Positions 52,901-61,254 of a DNA stretch of 64,000 bases are shown one piece after another. Location: NCBI GenBank assembly GCA_023424395.1, contig JAFADY010000065.1, forward strand, positions 1-64,000. Direction: 5' to 3'. The notes beneath the pieces are model-generated. The model saw only the letters and a program-made list of their open reading frames with translations, did no database searches and had not been told where the DNA came from. Every line of letters begins with the position of its first letter. The stretch's first letter is position 1. The translations under genes were made by a program, and so were the position numbers. The DNA is from Bacteroidota bacterium (GTDB taxonomy: Bacteria; Bacteroidota; Bacteroidia; Bacteroidales; Dysgonomonadaceae).

Positions 52901-53224
52901 ATGAAAACATACACATTGCAAAAGAACAAAAATGCGGAACATACGTTACCGCACGAATTGAAGGTAACCATCGGCGACCTGCAAGCTCTACCTACCAAAA
53001 CGGCTCATACCTATGATGAGTTGATAAAGTATCTCAACTATACCTTTTACACCCCCGATTGGGCGCAGCCGATGGAAGAAGAATACGAGATACTGTACGG
53101 CAGGAAAGGCAACAAGAACGTTGATTTTTTCCAAGTGAAAGATACCGGACTTATCGTTATGCCAGGCACATACCTTTTTCCGACTGCACTTACCATGCAG
53201 GATATTGACAACATGAACCGATAG
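52901..53224 (+). CDS. Unknown protein of the mobile element
   Basis: 107 aa. A helical start (NAEHTLPHELKVTIGDLQALP) and an EEEYEILYGRKGNKNVDFFQV middle. No known motif. It precedes the DUF3873-like gene by 11 nt. Confidence 0.55.
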   Translation: MKTYTLQKNKNAEHTLPHELKVTIGDLQALPTKTAHTYDELIKYLNYTFYTPDWAQPMEEEYEILYGRKGNKNVDFFQVKDTGLIVMPGTYLFPTALTMQDIDNMNR

Positions 53225-53235
53225 TAATAAGGAAT

Positions 53236-53634
53236 ATGACACAGTTGAACAATAACGGCGTATCGGCATGCGCCAACGGCGAAGAACGGTACGGACGATT
53301 TACCCCTGCACACAGGAAAGGAAAACAGTTTATCCAATACGACTACCGCCATACCAACGGCGAACTCTTTTCCACCGTCGCACCCACGTTGGAAGAATGC
53401 AGGAAGAAAAGGGATGCGTGGCTGAAAACCCTGAACGAACTCTTTGTTACCGACCTGAACGGCAGTAAAATTACCGTTGAAGACTTGGACAAAGCCATAG
53501 AACAAGCCCAACTGATGAAAGGCTATCGCCATGAAGACCGTAATTATGCACGAATGGATAACCGCCTATCCGCTTATTGGACGGATATGTACGACAAACT
53601 GACCGCTTTAAAAGCTAAATCAAATCAACAATAA
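53236..53634 (+). CDS. DUF3873-like protein
   Basis: 132 aa. The first 75 residues (NNNGVSACANGEERYGRF, QYDYRHTNGELFSTVAPTLEECRKKRDAWL) match the pattern I know for DUF3873 proteins of Bacteroides conjugative elements. A helical tail follows that is longer than usual. Function unknown. Confidence 0.6.
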   Translation: MTQLNNNGVSACANGEERYGRFTPAHRKGKQFIQYDYRHTNGELFSTVAPTLEECRKKRDAWLKTLNELFVTDLNGSKITVEDLDKAIEQAQLMKGYRHEDRNYARMDNRLSAYWTDMYDKLTALKAKSNQQ

Positions 53635-53654
53635 CTCAAAAAACAGACAGAACA

Positions 53655-54173
53655 ATGAACGCAAACTTTTTTACCCAAATCGCCCAACTCAATATCGAGG
53701 GCAGTTTACAGCTAACCATTACGGAAACCACCGCAGGGACTTGGTTAGTATCCGTGCTGTTACAGAACGAACAATGTGGCGACAAAGCCAAACACCTTAT
53801 CCCGCCCCTCAATCTCAAAGGGACGGCGGAAGAACTCGACAACGGATTTTTCCCAAGTATCGCGACGCCCATCGAGCAAACATCATCCCTTATGGTCAAT
53901 ATGGAAAGCTACCTGAAAGCGCAGGAAGAAGCCAAGAAACAATCGGCGATGGAAAAAGAGAAAGCCGAGAAGGAAAAGAAAGAGCGGGAAGCCAAAGAGA
54001 AGAAATTCAACGAAGCAATGAAAAAGGCAGATGAACTCGAAGCCGAAGAAAAGTATAGAGAAGCCTTTACAGCCGTTCCCGACGTGAAACAGTTTCCCGA
54101 TTTTTCCGAAGAAATCCGCAAACGCAAAGACGAATTGGCAAAGCAGTTTGCCCCAAGCCTCTTCCATGCTTAA
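53655..54173 (+). CDS. PRTRC system protein E
   Basis: 172 aa. An N-terminal beta domain (ANFFTQIAQLNIEGSLQLTI, DKAKHLIPPLNLKGTAEELD, FFPSIATPI) matches PRTRC protein E, followed by a highly charged coiled coil (about 88-140, EEAKKQSAMEKEKAEKEKKE) and a short C-terminal helix region. It is the first gene of the PRTRC (ParB-related, ThiF-related) cassette; its own biochemical role is unknown. Protein C follows after 30 nt. Confidence 0.82.
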   Translation: MNANFFTQIAQLNIEGSLQLTITETTAGTWLVSVLLQNEQCGDKAKHLIPPLNLKGTAEELDNGFFPSIATPIEQTSSLMVNMESYLKAQEEAKKQSAMEKEKAEKEKKEREAKEKKFNEAMKKADELEAEEKYREAFTAVPDVKQFPDFSEEIRKRKDELAKQFAPSLFHA

Positions 54174-54203
54174 CCGAATGTTTAACATCTAAAACAGAAA
54201 ATT

Positions 54204-54422
54204 ATGTTATTAGCAACACAATTAGAAAGAGTGTTTATACTCAACGATAAAGGGCAGGAAATCCGCCTTACAGACCCCGAACCACGTTGGTCGCCCGAAA
54301 GCGTGTTAAACTTTTACGCTAACACCTATCCCATACTCACAACGGCAAAAATATCCGCACCCGCCATTCGGGAAGATACCGTACAGTACCGTTTCGAGAG
54401 CGTGATGGGAACGAAAGGATAA
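54204..54422 (+). CDS. PRTRC system protein C (prokaryotic ubiquitin-like)
   Basis: 72 aa. Matches PRTRC C: MLLATQLERVFILNDKGQEI, LTDPEPRWSPESVLNFYANTYP, RFESVMGTKG. This family is classed as a ubiquitin-like beta-grasp protein (Prok_Ub). The C-terminus ends in glycine (GTKG), compatible with adenylation by an E1-like enzyme, though there is no Gly-Gly. It contains no cysteine. It lies upstream of an E2-like and an E1-like gene. Confidence 0.82.
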   Translation: MLLATQLERVFILNDKGQEIRLTDPEPRWSPESVLNFYANTYPILTTAKISAPAIREDTVQYRFESVMGTKG

Positions 54423-54511
54423 TACACAAGAAGTAATTCAATCTCGTTCATACCCATTCAATGTGAACGAGATTGAACCAAAATGAATTAAACCAACAAA
54501 ACGTAACAAAG

Positions 54512-55717
54512 ATGAATTATGCACCCAACACTTATACACGGAATGATAACCGTTCCATCCCGACACAAACAAACAGATTTACATTTGGAAATCGGTTATT
54601 TTGCCGACCGTTTGCAATACCCCAAAGACCACAGCGAAATCCGCAGGGACAAAAGGCAGTCCGCCCCGCAGAACCTCTTGCCGATGGTTTTCTGAAAAGC
54701 CGTTTTCTGCCCAAGTTGGCAGTCAATCACGATTTGGCAAAGCTGACCGACAAGCAGCAAGAGCAACGGGAAAGGGACTTCTACCGGTCCCTTTCCCAAC
54801 TTGCAGGGCATTATTCGTTTACTCCAATGGAAACAAGATGCTACCCTTATCCATATAACCTAACCCTTGCCCTTTGGGATGCGGAAGAACAAATCCGCCA
54901 ATCTCCAAAAGGCAAAAATTACGATAATTTACTACTGTATGAAAACAACGAAACAAAACATCTTTTTCTTTCCGTTACCGAACGCTATAATACCGGAATG
55001 AATTTTTACTTTGTACCCGTTATCCCGCTTTTTAAGATGCTGAAAGACCGTAAAAGGAGATACACCGCCCATCTTCTCCAATCCGTTTTCTGCTACCTCA
55101 AAAGGATTGTAGGGATGCCCTATTACCGAAATAACAATACATTCCTTTATTGGCAGTATGAGATGATAGAAGATTGGACATCGCAGGACGACGAGAGCGA
55201 GGATAATAAACAATTAATATGGGAACTGCAAAAAGCCAAACTGTTGGGCGATAGGATGAATTGGAAGATAACAGCCGAAAACAACCTTTCCCATTGGAAA
55301 GAGCGGATGCAATCCTACCAAGCCAACGACCCTTTTGACAGCGAAATTTTTCTGCTGACAGCCAAGTTTTTCCAACTCTACCAACAATATCCCAACCGGA
55401 CAGTATTCCGGCACGTGAACACTCTTTGGGATGAAGGCTATAGTTTTTACAACGATGATGAAATACGCATCACAATGGACAAATACATCGGTTTTATCGC
55501 AGACGATAAAGGTTGGTTGAATGACCATCTTTGCGAAACCGTCAATCAGGAGTTTTCCCAATACAGCGAGATAGAAGAACCGACCGTTACCCATCATTTT
55601 GACGGCACACCCACGGAAAAAGACTTATTGGCATTTGAAAACCGCTTTTTTCCCCTGATAGGTGAATTGAATTACTTACTAAATCTGTATAACAGCAATA
55701 AAACGAACAAACTATGA
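54512..55717 (+). CDS. Probable PRTRC system protein F
   Basis: 401 aa from the ATG at 54512; the in-frame TTG at 54473 lies in the intergenic region. A basic N-terminal 60 residues precede a mostly helical protein (LLQSVFCYLKRIVGMPYYRNNN, WELQKAKLLGDRMNWKI). It has no motif I recognise. The F label comes from its place between C and B and its size. Its stop overlaps the start of protein B by 4 nt. Confidence 0.55.
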   Translation: MNYAPNTYTRNDNRSIPTQTNRFTFGNRLFCRPFAIPQRPQRNPQGQKAVRPAEPLADGFLKSRFLPKLAVNHDLAKLTDKQQEQRERDFYRSLSQLAGHYSFTPMETRCYPYPYNLTLALWDAEEQIRQSPKGKNYDNLLLYENNETKHLFLSVTERYNTGMNFYFVPVIPLFKMLKDRKRRYTAHLLQSVFCYLKRIVGMPYYRNNNTFLYWQYEMIEDWTSQDDESEDNKQLIWELQKAKLLGDRMNWKITAENNLSHWKERMQSYQANDPFDSEIFLLTAKFFQLYQQYPNRTVFRHVNTLWDEGYSFYNDDEIRITMDKYIGFIADDKGWLNDHLCETVNQEFSQYSEIEEPTVTHHFDGTPTEKDLLAFENRFFPLIGELNYLLNLYNSNKTNKL

Positions 55718-56442
55718 ATGAAAATATGAACGACATAACCCGCAGTTTCGGAGAACTGTATTTTCCCAAATCGGCGCTTATCGTTTATCAAAACGGTACG
55801 CACAGCCCCGAAACGTATATCGAGAGTTTTGATATGGACGAGAAAGGAAACCTCATTAACGCCCATCCGTTGACCGTAAAAGAGGGACAAGCCTTGGCAA
55901 AAGCCTTAAACAGCGACAAAGAAACCGGAAAAGCGTTTTTGAAGCCCAAAGGGATTATACCCACCCGAGTACTGCATATAGACCCGAGTGAAAACGGAAG
56001 CGTGATATGGTTTGCCAAAGCGCAGAAACGGAAACTCTTTTTTATTGAAAGTCTGGGCATCCCGAACGGTTCAGCCAATGTACCGCCGATGCTGTGGAAA
56101 GCAAACCGGTACAAACTATCCGTTTACGCCCTTACCACGACTAAACGCCCCACCGAGAACACTCCTTTGTATTATGCGCCGTTTTTCAACATGTACGAGG
56201 ATAACAGCGTATGTATGGGAACGGTAGACGTAAACATAAAAAGGTCAGCCTCGCTCGAAGAATTTATGCAGTTGTGGGAAGAATACTATTTCAACAGCTA
56301 TTTCAGCCATTTGTTGGGAGAACACAATCCGGTAAAAGGAAACATTGTAACGCTGTGGAAAAAGTTAATCGGAACGGATAAACCTTTTCCGAAAGAAGTA
56401 TTAAAGACAAATCGCTTAACACTCAAAAACCTCATAAAATGA
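55714..56442 (+). CDS. PRTRC system protein B (E2-like)
   Basis: 242 aa. Matches PRTRC B, classed as prokaryotic E2-like family D: FGELYFPKSALIVYQNGTH, VSPEGQAL-like HPLTVKEGQALAKAL, GIIPTRVLHIDPSENGSVIWF, LPPMLWKA-like VPPMLWKANRYKL and YYAPFFNMYEDNSVCMG. Cys167 in NSVCMG is the only cysteine in the protein and is a candidate thioester or adduct site. ATGA overlaps at both ends couple it with F and ThiF. Confidence 0.87.
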   Translation: MNENMNDITRSFGELYFPKSALIVYQNGTHSPETYIESFDMDEKGNLINAHPLTVKEGQALAKALNSDKETGKAFLKPKGIIPTRVLHIDPSENGSVIWFAKAQKRKLFFIESLGIPNGSANVPPMLWKANRYKLSVYALTTTKRPTENTPLYYAPFFNMYEDNSVCMGTVDVNIKRSASLEEFMQLWEEYYFNSYFSHLLGEHNPVKGNIVTLWKKLIGTDKPFPKEVLKTNRLTLKNLIK

Positions 56443-57263
56443 ACACAAACGAACAAACCATACAAAAACAGCACATCCACTTTACGAGCAGCCAACTGAT
56501 ACAAGCCACCAATCCCATAACCGTTAATCTTATAGGGGCAGGCGGGACAGGCTCACAGGTGCTGACTGCTTTGGCACGGATGAATTACGCCTTGAATGAA
56601 CTTGACCACGCAGGATTAGACGTAAGGCTATGGGACGATGATACCGTTTCGGAAGCTAATTTGGGACGTCAATTGTTTGCCGAATGCGAATTGGGAATGT
56701 ACAAATCTGTTGCTTTAATCAATCGTGTAAACCGCTTTTTCGGCACAAATTGGAAAGCCGAGAGCCGGAAGTATGAAAAAGACCAAGATGGAGATATACC
56801 CAACGGCGCAAGTGCCACGATAACCTTATCGTGTGTGGACAACGTGAAAACACGATTTGCCATATCCGAGATACTGACAGAAATAAAAGAAAACGGACGG
56901 TATTCCCAAAACCGTCCGGTCTATTGGCTCGATTTCGGCAACAGCCGGAACAGCGGGCAGGTAATTCTCTCAACCGTCGGAGAGCTGCATCAACCCCAAT
57001 CGGAAAAGTTTATCCCCGTCGGTAATCTGCCTTTTGTGACTGAAGAATACGGCGACCTGCTTACCCAATCGGAGCAGTCGGACGATACGCCGAGTTGTTC
57101 GCTTGCCGATGCCCTCGAAAAGCAGGATTTGTTCATAAATTCCACGTTGGCGCAGATGGGATGCTCCTTGCTTTGGAACTTGTTTCGCAACGGAATGACG
57201 GATACAAGAGGATTTTTCCTGAACCTGAAAGATTTTCGCACACAGCCGTTGAAAGTCGGCTGA
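56439..57263 (+). CDS. PRTRC system ThiF family protein (E1-like adenylating enzyme)
   Basis: 274 aa. Adenylating-fold motifs: nucleotide loop GAGGTGS (33-39), ribose Asp66 (LWDDDTV), NLGRQLF (74-80, catalytic Arg77), Lys89 and the SCVDN strand (Asp134). C220 in TPSCSLADAL lies where PRTRC ThiF proteins keep a conserved cysteine and is the candidate thioester site. Known family members activate the C-terminus of a ubiquitin-like protein with ATP. It overlaps protein B by 4 nt; a terminator follows. Confidence 0.9.
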   Translation: MNTNEQTIQKQHIHFTSSQLIQATNPITVNLIGAGGTGSQVLTALARMNYALNELDHAGLDVRLWDDDTVSEANLGRQLFAECELGMYKSVALINRVNRFFGTNWKAESRKYEKDQDGDIPNGASATITLSCVDNVKTRFAISEILTEIKENGRYSQNRPVYWLDFGNSRNSGQVILSTVGELHQPQSEKFIPVGNLPFVTEEYGDLLTQSEQSDDTPSCSLADALEKQDLFINSTLAQMGCSLLWNLFRNGMTDTRGFFLNLKDFRTQPLKVG

Positions 57264-57289
57264 TGTTTCATTTTTCTGACTGTTTGATT

Positions 57290-57326
57290 GTCCCCGAAGT
57301 CAAAATTTCGGGGACTTCTTTTCTTT
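57290..57326 (+). terminator. Terminator after the PRTRC cassette
   Basis: Stem GTCCCCGAA / TTCGGGGAC with an 8-nt loop, followed by TTCTTTTCTTT. Confidence 0.85.
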
Positions 57327-57435
57327 GACAGAAAAGGCAAACAAAGAAAAGAAGCAAAAGAAATTTGCCCTGTACGCAGAAGAATTCCTATCTATCTATA
57401 ATTGCTATTAAGTCTTTTACCTATTTAAGTGCGAT

Positions 57436-57475
57436 ATATAAAAAGGTTAAAGTCTTTACTTTAACCTTTTTATAT
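57436..57475. terminator. Bidirectional 18-bp hairpin
   Basis: A perfect stem of 18 bp (core AAAAAGGTTAAAGT / ACTTTAACCTTTTT) with CTTT loop and A/T flanks gives a T tract on either strand. It separates the plus-strand mobile element from the minus-strand lipoprotein cluster. Confidence 0.8.
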
Positions 57476-57530
57476 TCACTTTTATAGTATGGTATAATAA
57501 CTCGAATGAAATTATTTTAAAACAAATGGA

Positions 57531-57973
57531 TTATTGCCAAGTAATTCTAGGTAGATATGTTTTAGTAGAAATTACCGTATTCTGTTTATTATTTATATTG
57601 GTTTGCATAGTAACAGTTACTTTCATTACATATTGAGGCTCTAATCTAAAATCACCATGCCATGTGGGTTTTCTTCTCAAATCGATTCTTTCAGGAGGAG
57701 AATAGTCTGGATATGAATGTTCATTCCAAGGAATATATACCATAAAATTATGATCAAATTTAGGATAATAATATGGTGGTTTACTGGGAATCGCATCATC
57801 TTGAGAAAATTCCTCGATATATAAACTTCCAGTTGTAGAATTAAGTAAAATACCCCAATCCTTGTTGATACCACTTCTATAAACTTCATCTCTTAAAGGA
57901 TAGTCTCCTTATTACATGAACTACTAACTATAAGAAAGAATAATATATAAAAGAACACTGTTTTGTTTACCAT
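57531..57973 (-). pseudogene. Frameshifted lipoprotein gene
   Basis: The start at 57973 gives a clear lipoprotein signal (MVNKTVFFYILFFLIV, SSSC). That frame stops after NKETIL, but a second frame runs on from about 57900 without a start (RDEVYRSGINKDWGILL, FMVYIPWNEHSYPDY) to the stop at 57531 and encodes a coherent beta-rich domain. One missing base near AAGGAGACTATCC explains both. It is either a pseudogene or a sequencing or phase-variation event. Intact it would encode about 147 aa. Confidence 0.7.
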
Positions 57974-58042
57974 AAGATAATGTTTTTTTACTTAGTAAAT
58001 ATAATAAAATTGTACGAACATTTCAAATATAGATTTTATAAA

Positions 58043-58477
58043 TTATCGGAAAATAGCTTTTAAACAGACTCCTTTCTCATATTTGTCAAAATAAGTTAAC
58101 GAATTAATTTTTGTATAATTGCTTTCAACTAAAATAATAAAATCTTTTTTTATTTCTTCGTCATTTAATTCAAATATTACCACTCCGTCACTATCAACTT
58201 TCAAACTTTTATTGGGTGAGATAAATCCTTTTTCATTAGAAAAAACACCTTCTCCGATATAATCCAAATTAGTAAAGTCTTCATGCTTTTTCTCAAAGAA
58301 TACATAAACAACAGAATTTACGTCTGGAATCTCTTTTTCATTTAAAACATAATGAACTGACACTTTTATATTAGGAATTTCCTCCTCGGCGTTAATGAAA
58401 GGATCATCTTTTTCGCATCCGATAAATGCAATAATAACAAACGAAAGAGTAATAATTATTTGAAATAATGTTTTCAT
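58043..58477 (-). CDS. Lipoprotein of unknown function
   Basis: 144 aa, lipobox IAFIGC. Mature part beta-rich, with VSVHYVLNEKEIPDVNSVVYVFFEKK and SDGVVIFELNDEEIKKDFIILVESN, compatible with an Ig-like or carboxypeptidase-regulatory sandwich. It ends in a short basic tail. Composition is AT-rich like its neighbours. Unknown function. Confidence 0.7.
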   Translation of the reverse strand: MKTLFQIIITLSFVIIAFIGCEKDDPFINAEEEIPNIKVSVHYVLNEKEIPDVNSVVYVFFEKKHEDFTNLDYIGEGVFSNEKGFISPNKSLKVDSDGVVIFELNDEEIKKDFIILVESNYTKINSLTYFDKYEKGVCLKAIFR

Positions 58478-58649
58478 ATTTCTAAGTATTTAGTTTTAAA
58501 TCAAATGATCAGCTAAATTAAGGTTTTTATTGAAAAAATGCAGAACAAACGTTCTTTTATACAAAGATAATTAATATAATTGTAAAGTTGCAATCTCAAT
58601 TTTATAAGAATCACCTGAAACATATGATGGATTAAACGCTGGCTGATAG

Positions 58650-60194
58650 TTAGGATAAATGTGTTGGTTGGCGTCGTATTCCCTCGGATGGAGTTCTTAA
58701 ATTAATATCAATTAATTGTTCTGAGATTATGACATCTTGTCCAAAAGTAATGTAGACGTCTCCTAAGGGATCGGCATTTTTAGTTGTAACAATTGAATAA
58801 AAAACTTCTTGTGATTCAGTAGAGGTAGCCCCAAATTTTGCTCCAACTTTCTCTTTTTCTCCAATAGAAACGTTAAATTCAAAATTAGTTGCAAAAGTTG
58901 AAGTTGTTTTTTCTGAATTAGTAATTGTCTCCGGATCATCTTGTTCCTCGATAGTTATTTTCACTGTTTCACTAAATTTTTCCAAATCCCAACTAAATAA
59001 ATACATAGGTTGTGTTAGAAAAAACTTTTTAGTTTTACTAATACCCCTTACAAATACAGTACCAGAATTACGCGGAGGGTAATATAAATCTAAATCAAAT
59101 AATTGTTCTCCTTTAGCCTTAAATTTTTTTCTAATACCGTCACCGACTCCAGTTTTAGATGCAAGTTTTATATTTACCCAAAATTCGAATTCTCCATCTG
59201 TCCACTTTGGAGTCCAGATTCTTGGACCGTTTACAAAAGATGAATTGTAACGTGGGTCACCGGTTTGATCCGAAATTCCATTATATGCGCCATTAGGATC
59301 ACCCAATAGTTGAAATGAATAAAGATGTTCACCAAAATTCTCATTAAAAGCACCTCTACCCGTTACAGAATTTATATCATAGTAGATATAATCTCTTTGC
59401 CAAATGTTGGCCTGATCCTTGAACCTTTTGGCATCAAACATTTTATTCATATTTGATGGAATGTCGGTATTCGACCCTAGTCTTGTTGTTATTTGTTTTG
59501 GTTTTACATTATCAAAAATTTCATCATCAAATACAAATTCTATTCCGGTATTGGCTTTTAACACTGTAAAGTTATCCTGAATGGAAGATCTTAGTCTTGA
59601 CGACTTTAGAACAATTCTTTCAGATTTCTTTATAACAACTATTGGAAATAAAGGAATTTCATTATGGTCAAAGGTTTTTTTATCACCGAAAGAATCAATA
59701 TAATGAACTTTATTTTCTTTGTCAATAAATGCAACTTTGGGGATGTCTAAATCAGTATCCCATTTTTCAGCTGAAAATGCATCATCTATCAATTCAGGAA
59801 CAAAAATAGTTAAAGTTGGAATTTCTTGAATTAATTTAGATATATCTTTTATTGGCATATATTTTGAAAGACTGCTTTCTAATGTACTATTATCTTTTAG
59901 TTTAATATCTTTCACTAACATATATAAAACATCATAGTCATCATCTATCATTTTTAAAGCTTCAGCTTTAATCAATTCTCTAACTTCTTTACTGTTATTA
60001 AATACTTTAGCTAAGGCTGTTGCGAAATCTTCATGCAATGATTCAAATGTTTTAGTGCTCATATTATCCTTAATCTCCGTTAGATTGGGATTGAACACTT
60101 CAGGAGTAATTTCTTCATTATTACAAGACGTAATAAATAATGTAATAAACAAAATGGCAATTACATTTTTGGTAAGATTAATTTTTTCTTTCAT
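58650..60194 (-). CDS. Large lipoprotein, paralogue of the 541-aa protein
   Basis: 514 aa, lipobox LFITSC. A helical region at about 45-110 (FESLHEDFATALAKVFNNSKEV, IDDDYDVLYMLVKDI) precedes a beta-rich part. Motifs shared with the 541-aa neighbour at 61255: YDV(L/F)Y, WQRD.IY, WTDG.FEF, ITIEE.DDP / IRIEENDP and DP.G.V. The last 120 residues alternate Ser/Thr-rich strands (TTSTFATNFEFNVSIG, KVGAKFGATSTESQEV), reminiscent of aerolysin/ETX-MTX2 stem regions, but I see no proof. Unknown function. Confidence 0.7.
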   Translation of the reverse strand: MKEKINLTKNVIAILFITLFITSCNNEEITPEVFNPNLTEIKDNMSTKTFESLHEDFATALAKVFNNSKEVRELIKAEALKMIDDDYDVLYMLVKDIKLKDNSTLESSLSKYMPIKDISKLIQEIPTLTIFVPELIDDAFSAEKWDTDLDIPKVAFIDKENKVHYIDSFGDKKTFDHNEIPLFPIVVIKKSERIVLKSSRLRSSIQDNFTVLKANTGIEFVFDDEIFDNVKPKQITTRLGSNTDIPSNMNKMFDAKRFKDQANIWQRDYIYYDINSVTGRGAFNENFGEHLYSFQLLGDPNGAYNGISDQTGDPRYNSSFVNGPRIWTPKWTDGEFEFWVNIKLASKTGVGDGIRKKFKAKGEQLFDLDLYYPPRNSGTVFVRGISKTKKFFLTQPMYLFSWDLEKFSETVKITIEEQDDPETITNSEKTTSTFATNFEFNVSIGEKEKVGAKFGATSTESQEVFYSIVTTKNADPLGDVYITFGQDVIISEQLIDINLRTPSEGIRRQPTHLS

Positions 60195-60518
60195 AACTTG
60201 ACGTTTAAAAAATGTTTTTAATAATAAATAGATTATTCTTTTTTTTTAAGTAATATATTTTTTGTGTGGTTATTAAGCATCGGTTGTATTATAGTATCTA
60301 TTTTTTATCTATTAAATTAATTATTCCCAGTTTTGTATATTTAAGTTCGTTCGGTTGTAAACTATTCTTAATTTTCCATTCTCTCATATTGTGCACTACG
60401 AGTTTATCTGTATGTTTTCAATCTAAAATTGAATATTCTCATATTTTTTTAATTATAAATATTACAATCCCATAATAGTAAATAATTGATGTGTCTTACA
60501 TTTCAAATTCTCCCCAAC

Positions 60519-60613
60519 CCTTGCTGACACTTTGCCCTTGCTCCCGCGCGAATCCTTTCACGTGATTTCTCTATGGCACACGAAAGAATTCTTGCGGCAG
60601 CATAGGGATTGAA
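60519..60613. repeat. GC-rich imperfect hairpin in an AT-rich gap
   Basis: Left arm TTGCTCCCGCGCGAATCC.. TTTCACGTG (60538-60564) and right arm CACACGAAAG..TTGCGGCAGCA (60577-60602) pair with few mismatches. Left CAACCCTTGCTG and right CAGCATAGGGATTG can extend or replace part of the pairing. GC content is far above the surroundings. The rest of the 451-bp gap (60195-60645) shows nothing else. Confidence 0.55.
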
Positions 60614-60645
60614 TTATACTTTTCGCAATATCAATCGTTTAATCA

Positions 60646-61227
60646 TTAATGCGATGCTTGTGTAATGAATGTAGCATCAATTAAAGTGCTGTCTTTTTTA
60701 TTCTCAATGTTATATAAATATCCCCTAATTTTCACCTCAAAGGATGGTATTCTCAATTCCTTGTACTTAACAGATAATATTTCCGCTTCAACGGATTGTT
60801 TATCTTTAACTGTAGTGTAAAATTTTTTAGTTTTCTGCTCGCCCAATTGTTCAAACCAATCAACAGTTATCCAGTTCTTGATATAGTTTTTTGACTCTAT
60901 ATAAGAGTTGAAGAAAAGGAATGATGAAGTTTTTAAAGGGTTTACCAGATTCACTGTTACTAATTGATTCATTTCAAAAATACTACCATCAATAATGCTT
61001 GGTGAAGAGTCCGATTTAAACTGAAATTGTATATTTTTACCGTCAAAATGCGTTATACTTACTCTTTCATTAAATTTATCGTTTACCAAATCATACCCAT
61101 GCCGTCCAATATACCCTTTAAAACTTCCGGGTTCTACCTCCAGAGGGTTGGATGATTCTTCCTTGGAACAGGCAAATAGCAATACACTAATAAAGCACAA
61201 CAGAAGCAAGATAATTTTATTTTTCAT
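60646..61227 (-). CDS. Lipoprotein of unknown function (DUF5025-like)
   Basis: 193 aa, lipobox VLLFAC. Beta-rich mature part with ITHFDGKNIQFQFKSDSS and SVKYKELRIPSFEVKIRGYLYN and a C-terminal IDATFITQASH. The layout recalls small Bacteroidales DUF5025-type lipoproteins, but I am not sure. It lies 27 nt after the 541-aa gene and is likely co-transcribed. Confidence 0.6.
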   Translation of the reverse strand: MKNKIILLLLCFISVLLFACSKEESSNPLEVEPGSFKGYIGRHGYDLVNDKFNERVSITHFDGKNIQFQFKSDSSPSIIDGSIFEMNQLVTVNLVNPLKTSSFLFFNSYIESKNYIKNWITVDWFEQLGEQKTKKFYTTVKDKQSVEAEILSVKYKELRIPSFEVKIRGYLYNIENKKDSTLIDATFITQASH

Positions 61228-61254
61228 TGATTATTCTCCTTGACATAGTTTATA

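Noticed and set aside
53047..53532. 161-aa ORF on the minus strand
   Set aside because: Antisense to two in-line element genes, no start context, low-complexity composition of a shadow frame.
54473..54511. Longer TTG start for the PRTRC F-like gene
   Set aside because: The ATG at 54512 follows a purine-rich stretch and the extra residues look like intergenic sequence.
60519..60613. Integron attC site
   Set aside because: The imperfect stem is suggestive, but I found no RYYYAAC/GTTRRRY core pair in the right places and no integron integrase.
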